From positions 1 to 64,000 of the forward strand of contig NZ_JAMXFA010000025.1 in assembly GCF_025370785.1 (NCBI RefSeq): a stretch of 64,000 nucleotides of DNA, given 5' to 3'. Below are positions 59,301 through 64,000 of the stretch, piece after piece. Numbering within the stretch: position 1 is the stretch's first letter; each line of letters starts with the position of its first letter. A program made the translations under genes and the position numbers. The notes beneath the pieces were generated by a model, which was not told the origin of the DNA, made no database searches, and saw only the letters and a program-made list of their open reading frames with translations. Origin of the DNA: Laspinema olomoucense D3b. GTDB lineage: Bacteria; Cyanobacteriota; Cyanobacteriia; Cyanobacteriales; Laspinemataceae.

Positions 59301-61365
59301 GGAATACTACGGCATTGAACTGGCGCAGGTGGAAACCCTCAACAGCGAACTGGTCATCGACTTCCAGTTTGGCGGGGCCACTGAGGTTGCTGACTTAGAG
59401 TACATCCGCGAGACCTTGGGTGCAGAAATCCTGGCAGCGGTGACGGCAACAGGCAGCACCATCACTGATGTGAGCCAACTGACCAAGCTGCAAATGGTCG
59501 AGTACCTGTATGCACAGGAAAGCTTAGAAACGGTCAAGCTGTCCGCCTTTGATGTAGCCGGATATGTAGAAGCCAATGGTGAGGCGATCGCCGAAGCCTT
59601 GGGGATCGAAGTTGAAGCCCTCAGCCAGATTGACAGCAAGCAAATCGAGCAGTTCATGCTCAAAGAAGGCGTGGAACTCGGTCTGAGCTTAGACGGATTG
59701 GTGGACACGGCTTATATTCAAGAGGCTTATGGCCTTGCGATCGCCGAATCCCTCAACATCACCGTAGAGGAAGTTGCCAGCCTCGACAGTGCCGCCGTCC
59801 TGAACTGGGTCACCACCGAATTCTCTGCACTGGATGTGAACTTCCTCGCCTACCAGTTTGAGCAACTGACTGTCGAGCAACAAACCCAACTGTTGACGGG
59901 ATTAGAAATCACACTCAGCGAAGGTGCTTCCTTGAGCGTGGAACAAATCCTTGAGATTGCCTACAGTGAAGAATTCAAGGCTGCCTTAGCGGTGGAAGAA
60001 ATCAAACTGAGTGCGATCGATATCGCCGCCTATCTGGCCGACAACAGTGAGGCATTAGCAGCCTTCTACAGCGATGAAAGCAGCCCTGTTCAAGTCAAGA
60101 GCGGTTCCTTCAAACTCGGTAAGAGCGGCTCATTTGGCTCCTTGAAATCGATGAGTGGTTCCGCTAAGTTCAAGAGCGGTTCAATCAAGCTCAAGAGTGG
60201 TTCTCTGAAACTCAGTGGGGCGATCGACGAGGGTGGTGAATTCGATGTAAACACCCTCACTGATAAGCAAATCATGAAGTTTGCCCTCACTGAAGGCTTG
60301 AAACAAGGAATCAGCCTCACCGAGTATGTGGATGTTGAGTACCTCAAAGAACAGTTCAGCGTTGACCTGGCGCAGCACTACAATATTGAAGTGAGTTCCG
60401 TGGTTGACCTCAAGGAAGAACTGGTTCTGGACTTCCTCTATGAGGGCGGTCTCTCTAGTGAGATTGACTTCGAGTTCGTCCGTACTCAGTATGCAGCGCA
60501 AATCACCGGCCAGTTTGGAGTCGCGGTTGACCAAATCACCGATGCTCAAGTCCTAGAATTTGCTTATGGCCAGATTGCTTCGGGAGCAGACTTCTCCCCA
60601 ACGCCGGTTGATGTTGAAGGATTTGTGGCGGAATATGGCACTCAACTCCTGGAAATCGCTGGTGCCTCCTCTACCTCTGGTGTCTTCAGCAAGTCGGATA
60701 TCGTCTCCTTCATGTTCAACCAAGCGTCTGAACTGGGAATTGATGTTACCCAATTTGTTGCGATGGATTACTTCACCGAGAACTTATCGGATACAATCCT
60801 AGCGAACTACAGCCTGGAAAATGTCTTCAATATCAGTGGTGAGCAAGTTTACGACTTCATGACCACTGAAGGTATCGCTCAAGGGTTAGAGACCTCCGCT
60901 CTGGTTGACTTAGAGTGGTATAAAACCAACTATGCCACGGTGCTGGAAGAAGACAAAGCACTAATCGACGTCGATGCCAACGGCGAAACGTCTAACGACG
61001 AACTCTTGGATTATATAACGGGTGCCGGGTTAGAAAAGGGTCAAAATCCCTCGGAGTTGGTTGACTTCGCGTCCTATCGGGCGGAAGGCTCGGCCTCAGC
61101 GCAAGCCCTGCTCACTTGGGCTAATGCTTCTGCCCTGGAACAAGTCACCTACTCAGAAACCCTAGAGTTTATGATGACTGATGGAGCAGAAGCTGGGTTC
61201 AATCCCTCTGCTGGTCTGGATGTGAATGCACTGAAAACTCAAAATGCTGAAGCTCTGATTCAGTTCTACAGCGCCAGCGCCATCACGGAAGTGACCAACG
61301 TCCAAACGTTGAACTACGTCTTGGGTTCCGGATACCAACAACCCGCAGAACCCCCCGTGGTGTAA
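56305..61365 (+). CDS. 1686-residue highly repetitive acidic protein
   Basis: Start at ATG 56305 (MLTEQEIRDQVNG); the frame opens nine codons earlier at 56278. Residues 1-190 are Thr/Glu/Asp-rich with EDGT repeats. Residues about 198-365 hold four copies of a 'DFYLAMHSDVKAAVMRGET' type unit ending in FGxxExR, a motif seen in bacterial exoproteins. A Gly/Asp/Ser-rich acidic linker and a Pro-rich stretch (about 455-545) lead to some fourteen copies of a 65-80-residue unit (ES..xLS..QIxxFxxxEGxxxGLxxSxFVDxxY). Residues about 1257-1300 are Ser/Gly/Lys repeats (SGSFKLGKSGS). An EF-hand-like loop DVDANGETSNDE lies near residue 1556. No signal peptide, transmembrane segment or RTX nonapeptide is visible. 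Its role is unknown; a surface or matrix protein is likely. Confidence 0.85.
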   Translation: MLTEQEIRDQVNGTTTDPAATAPQDGTVVVTVTETPEEAATTEPTMTTTDATPKEPVTEETTAAATGDGTTADDGTATTTAVVQDDTVTTEDGTATQPDLMTMTFLAGEAPEDGTVSDADLAAMSSVVDDGTTEDATTEDGTLTDGDPIATTAIPAEGTEGEATPEDGTVTEEMVQITAMTPEEMAQAEVIKEIEDSGIFQEDFYLAMHSDVKAAVMRGETTAIEHFAQFGMTELRNCNAFIDFKGYLANNADVEEAVEQGQFTAFSHFVSKGQFEKRVAHALFKAEEYEAFHPDVKQAVAEGKTTSWGHFMQFGWKENRKFSSFFNAEYYLQQNGDVAQAVAAGQTTAIEHLFEFGLKEMRKIHPLMDLKVVAEANSEKIKSFFNVSELSALSGFDLISYAFNVAIPQGLPTSESFSFSSLESLFGSQLTSIFQVSSFSQITIEQLFTFFGSAEGQELLGSAGGDDLSEGSGNNLSGSGGLDGGSEDLDDDEGDDAQDGSDQPQIVFDIPSAGPGIPTNDGGGQTPEEPGETPEDPTSPPPAPTALFNLQYVVQNNLELLQAQFASFDFSNLTAEQAAQIQEYAAAEGLAPSAFVNLSYFESVVKTQVETKLLEQGMTQEQIASLSLQELLEKSLEVGLSPTPLIDLSYFKSVNSTQLTELSAKLGVDISTFTNQELFEFIVKEGIAAGLNPSPFFSVDYIKNLYLENIREFYSVESISELETPEVLDHVFSSGNFVLDLKFYRTSYTVELDAHAKELLGDPAATGEDLSDDQVKAYALGEGKDAGLQTSPFDIEGFSVQYEAELKAFYEVESVETLSQYEIYSFMVTEAIAQGLNVSEYIEVSYYQSTFEAALIATFEVASISEITPEQIVSFVFGDAAPFVDTDYFKLKYGEQVTADGTAVKDLTGKELQFYIFSEGWEAGYTSLSAFNLEAIKADTTISSQLLTFYGVASIEEVSSSQIVTYMTEGAWKMGIDLSQFVAPEDIELYRDQNAALLAEYYGIELAQVETLNSELVIDFQFGGATEVADLEYIRETLGAEILAAVTATGSTITDVSQLTKLQMVEYLYAQESLETVKLSAFDVAGYVEANGEAIAEALGIEVEALSQIDSKQIEQFMLKEGVELGLSLDGLVDTAYIQEAYGLAIAESLNITVEEVASLDSAAVLNWVTTEFSALDVNFLAYQFEQLTVEQQTQLLTGLEITLSEGASLSVEQILEIAYSEEFKAALAVEEIKLSAIDIAAYLADNSEALAAFYSDESSPVQVKSGSFKLGKSGSFGSLKSMSGSAKFKSGSIKLKSGSLKLSGAIDEGGEFDVNTLTDKQIMKFALTEGLKQGISLTEYVDVEYLKEQFSVDLAQHYNIEVSSVVDLKEELVLDFLYEGGLSSEIDFEFVRTQYAAQITGQFGVAVDQITDAQVLEFAYGQIASGADFSPTPVDVEGFVAEYGTQLLEIAGASSTSGVFSKSDIVSFMFNQASELGIDVTQFVAMDYFTENLSDTILANYSLENVFNISGEQVYDFMTTEGIAQGLETSALVDLEWYKTNYATVLEEDKALIDVDANGETSNDELLDYITGAGLEKGQNPSELVDFASYRAEGSASAQALLTWANASALEQVTYSETLEFMMTDGAEAGFNPSAGLDVNALKTQNAEALIQFYSASAITEVTNVQTLNYVLGSGYQQPAEPPVV
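60093..60231 (+). repeat. Ser-Gly-Lys short repeat in the repetitive protein
   Basis: The units AAGAGCGGTTC/CTCAAGAGTGG encode KSGS(F/L/I)KL. Six or so copies occur, unlike the neighbouring repeats in amino acid composition: positively charged in an otherwise acidic protein. Confidence 0.8.
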
Positions 61366-61462
61366 CATGACTCACAAAGAGGGCGGAGGCGAAGTCGCCG
61401 CCACCCTCCAACGGACAACGGGGGCTAATCTAAGTAACTCCAGCCCCGGTTGACCACTATAG

Positions 61463-61504
61463 GCCACCCACTTGCTCAACATTGCTAGGTGGGTGGCTAT
61501 TTTT
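61463..61504 (+). terminator. Intrinsic terminator
   Basis: GCCACCCAC (61463-61471) and GTGGGTGGC (61489-61497) pair perfectly, followed by TATTTTT. It ends the gene for the repetitive protein and lies 48 bases before the start of the GUN4 kinase gene. Confidence 0.85.
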
Positions 61505-61551
61505 ATGGCGGTACAAGTACAATATCGGATACTAATAAAGAGCAACGACTT

Positions 61552-62868
61552 ATGGCTTGGCAACCCGGAGAACAATTACTCAACGGTAAGTACACCATCG
61601 AATCCCAACTCGGCCAAGGCGGCTTTGGGATTACCTATCTCGCTCGGGACGATCGCAATCGCCCTTTTGCCATTAAAACCTTGGGGCGAAAAGCTCGCTT
61701 TACTCAGGAACTCGCTCAATATAAGGAAGAATTTCTCAAGGAAGCAGACTGTTTGTCGCGCTGCATTCATCCCAGTATTGTGCGACTTGAAGAGGTGATT
61801 GATACGGACTCCCTCTGCTGCATGGTGCTTGAATACATTAATGGTACGCCTCTGGCCCAGTTAGTGAGGCAAAAAGGCCGATTATCTGAACGGGAAGCAT
61901 TATTTTATACATATCAAATTGGGGATGCTCTGCGCCTGGTTCACGAACAAGGCTTCTTACATCGAGATGTCAAGCCGATGAACATTGTCTTACGCCAAGA
62001 GCGATCAGATGCGGTATTGATTGATTTTGGATTAGCCCGGGAGTTTTCCCAGGATGGGGTAGACATTCATCCCAAACAAGGGTCGCGGGGATTTGCCCCT
62101 CTGGAACAGTACGATCTCCGAGCATTGCGCGGCGCTTATACGGATGTATATGGATTAGCGGCTACTTTATATTCCCTATTAACAGCTAAAGTCCCCCCAT
62201 CGGCCAGTGCTCGCGATCGCAGTTGGGTCAAAAACCAAACCGACCCCTTGCTCCCCCCAAAAACTCTCAATCAGTTGGTGAGCGATCGCGTTAATTCAGC
62301 TATTCTTAAGGGGTTGGCATTAGTCCCGGAAAATCGCCCCCAGTCCATCAAGAGTTGGTTAGAATTACTCTCAGACGGCGCATCGCCTTTCTCCCCCCAA
62401 CCCGGTGAGATGACACCCGCCAGCCCGGAAATCGCCAGTTCCGTCTCAGCAGTCGGCATGGACTATACGACCCTAGAGAGCCTCCTCGCTGCCGGTCAAT
62501 GGCAGGAAGCTGATCGCGAAACCGAGGCACTGATGCTGCGAGTGGCGGGTCGAGAGGCAGAAGGCCGCCTCAACATCGAAGATGTCAAACATTTTCCCTG
62601 CCGAGACCTCCGCACTCTCGATCGCCTCTGGACCGAATATAGCAATGGACATTTCGGCTTGAGCATCCAAAGACAGATTTGGAGCGAAAGCGCAGAAGAC
62701 TACGAACAATTGAGCGATCGCCTCGGATGGCGAAGCGATACTGAATGGGTTTCTTATGCGGACCTGACCTTTGATATTACCGCACCCATCGGACATCTTC
62801 CCAGTTGGGGACGGCGCGGTCGGTTATGGTCATTTTTAGCCACCCGCCTAAAAAAATGTAGCCTCTAA
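61552..62868 (+). CDS. Ser/Thr protein kinase with GUN4 domain
   Basis: A 438-residue protein starting at ATG 61552 (MAWQPGEQLLNGKYTIESQLGQGGFGITYLAR). Residues about 12-280 are a Hanks-type kinase: glycine loop GQGGFG, FAIKTL (ATP lysine), LHRDVKPMNIVL (HRD), LIDFGLAR (DFG), and GFAPLEQYD. Residues about 300-435 are a GUN4 domain, DYTTLESLLAAGQWQEADRET, HFPCRDLRTLDRLWTEYSNGHFGLSIQRQIW, which in GUN4 binds porphyrins and activates Mg-chelatase. The pairing suggests a tetrapyrrole-sensing kinase (inference). The protein has no transmembrane segment. The terminator upstream suggests it has its own promoter. Confidence 0.95.
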   Translation: MAWQPGEQLLNGKYTIESQLGQGGFGITYLARDDRNRPFAIKTLGRKARFTQELAQYKEEFLKEADCLSRCIHPSIVRLEEVIDTDSLCCMVLEYINGTPLAQLVRQKGRLSEREALFYTYQIGDALRLVHEQGFLHRDVKPMNIVLRQERSDAVLIDFGLAREFSQDGVDIHPKQGSRGFAPLEQYDLRALRGAYTDVYGLAATLYSLLTAKVPPSASARDRSWVKNQTDPLLPPKTLNQLVSDRVNSAILKGLALVPENRPQSIKSWLELLSDGASPFSPQPGEMTPASPEIASSVSAVGMDYTTLESLLAAGQWQEADRETEALMLRVAGREAEGRLNIEDVKHFPCRDLRTLDRLWTEYSNGHFGLSIQRQIWSESAEDYEQLSDRLGWRSDTEWVSYADLTFDITAPIGHLPSWGRRGRLWSFLATRLKKCSL

Positions 62869-63113
62869 AGGAAAATTTCACCCCAGGGTGCATCCTTGAG
62901 ATCTCCCCTAATTCCTACCCAATTGATCCCCGTAATTTCCCCCAGGCGATCGCCGCGTCCCAGATTGGGTATTCAACCCTGAGTCCTCTCCACTCCCCCC
63001 TACTCCCAAAGGTCAACCCAGATCATGCCCAGGTTAGGTACAATTTTCTACACAGCCCTTCTGGGCTATTCCAATCTTGCACAGCAGTAGCTTCCTCTGC
63101 TTTCTCAAAAACC

Positions 63114-64000
63114 ATGAACCCCGAGCCAAACCCTAACTCGTCCAATCCCAACCCTAGAGACAACTCCTCTTCCGGTAACCCTTCACAGAGAGGAAACAAC
63201 CCCATTACTCCCGAACAACCCCTGGACTCGATGGGGAATGCCACCCCTGAACTCCAGCATATGTCCAGTTATAACCGGGTCACCAGAGAAGGGGTAAGCT
63301 CATCGGACCTATTATCAGAGTTGGATGAATACCAACAGAACCTGGGAAGACAACAGACCTCGGGGATCACCTTACCCTCCCTGGAGGACGACCCCCTCCC
63401 TAGTAGCCCTGGGGGAGTTCTAGTTTTAGTCGCGATCGCCCTGATGGTCTTCGGTCTGGCGATCGATAATATCTTCCTCGGGTTCGCCGGTGCCATTGCC
63501 ACCTTTGCTATTTCCCTGCGTATCATCTGGCCGAACTGGAGTCGGATTTGGATCCAGTTGGTCCCTGATCCTTGGCGTGCTGTTGTGATTGCTTTTGTGG
63601 GAGTGCTCACGGGGATCATCGGCCTACTGATGCTCAGTGGATCCAATAAGGAACCGGGAAGCCGGAATATCCAGATTAACTGGGAGGCGATCGGGGCGGT
63701 TGGGGAAATCGTCGGTGCGTTGGGTCAAATCTTGATTGCCATTATCGCTGTCTATGTGGCATGGCGACAGTATGTCATTTCCAAAGAACTGACCATTCAG
63801 CAAAACCGGATTACCCAACAACAAACCATTGATACCTACTTTCAAGGGGTATCTGACTTAGCCTTAAATGAAGAAGGATTGCTAGAAGACTGGCCTCAAG
63901 AACGGGCGATCGCCGACGGCAGGACTGCCGCGATTCTCGCCAGCGTTGATAGTGAAGGGAAAGCCAAAATTATCCGATTTCTCTCCCAGTCTAAACTCTT
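63114..64000 (+). CDS. Membrane protein, start only (likely pentapeptide-repeat type)
   Basis: ATG 63114 opens a frame that runs off the window (295 codons seen). The first 95 residues are polar and Asn/Pro/Ser-rich. Membrane segments follow: VLVLVAIALMVFGLAIDNIFLGFAGAIATFAISL, AVVIAFVGVLTGIIGLLML and AIGAVGEIVGALGQILIAIIAVYVAW, then a helical segment RQYVISKELTIQQNRITQQQTIDTYFQGVSDLA. The end of the visible part (RTAAILASVDSEGKAKIIRFLSQSKL) resembles the region preceding pentapeptide repeats in cyanobacterial membrane proteins (recalled). The remainder is outside the window, so the name is tentative. Confidence 0.75.
   Translation, partial: MNPEPNPNSSNPNPRDNSSSGNPSQRGNNPITPEQPLDSMGNATPELQHMSSYNRVTREGVSSSDLLSELDEYQQNLGRQQTSGITLPSLEDDPLPSSPGGVLVLVAIALMVFGLAIDNIFLGFAGAIATFAISLRIIWPNWSRIWIQLVPDPWRAVVIAFVGVLTGIIGLLMLSGSNKEPGSRNIQINWEAIGAVGEIVGALGQILIAIIAVYVAWRQYVISKELTIQQNRITQQQTIDTYFQGVSDLALNEEGLLEDWPQERAIADGRTAAILASVDSEGKAKIIRFLSQSKL

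Overview
The window reads as a stretch of the chromosome of a cyanobacterium, most likely a filamentous Oscillatoriales-type species (inference). The evidence is the many GCGATCGC (HIP1) octamers, a chlB gene for the light-independent protochlorophyllide reductase, a crtD-like carotenoid desaturase, a GUN4-domain Ser/Thr kinase, an HpsJ-like protein and several gene families seen mainly in cyanobacteria. No rRNA, tRNA or CRISPR array was found.

Layout. The left edge (1-288) is the 3' end of a group II intron (domains V and VI) sitting inside a transposon tnpB gene. Two HEAT-repeat proteins follow. A leftward block from 2.2 to 9.5 kb holds argH, a small membrane protein, a GAF-SpoIIE phosphatase, ftsY with an acidic tandem-repeat N-terminus, nusB and a DUF502 membrane protein. 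From 10 to 18 kb are glycosyltransferases (one a two-domain fusion), an HpsJ-like protein, 6-phosphogluconolactonase, two FHA-domain proteins and a PRC-barrel protein. An Mrr-type endonuclease and chlB follow.

The accessory island at 21-25.5 kb is the most interesting part. It has a 60-bp palindromic repeat, a lone antitoxin-like ORF and a small HTH gene. Divergent from the HTH gene is a tight three-gene operon: a TerY-like vWA protein, a PP2C phosphatase with membrane segments, and an atypical protein kinase. This is a TerY-P type triad. Next to it is an MntA nucleotidyltransferase antitoxin overlapping a short HepT remnant. The island is AT-rich and almost without HIP1 sites, which suggests acquisition.

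From 25.8 to 33 kb are rph, adk, a CobO-like protein without its P-loop, and a dTMP-synthesis neighbourhood: dCMP deaminase, dUTPase, thyX and a 551-aa ThyA-like protein that appears to lack the catalytic cysteine. An HD-domain protein follows. ppc, a solo tnpB element, a 1102-aa SGNH/DUF1574 protein, an unrecognised 496-aa membrane protein, crtD, a STAS protein, an M16 peptidase and the glycine-cleavage genes gcvH-gcvP fill 34-54.6 kb.

The right end has a 1.67-kb noncoding stretch with several hairpins. It leads into a 1686-aa highly repetitive acidic protein, then a GUN4 kinase and the start of a membrane protein that runs off the window. The genes are mostly housekeeping (translation and SRP targeting, arginine, carbon and glycine metabolism, pigments) with defence-like and mobile-element material between them.
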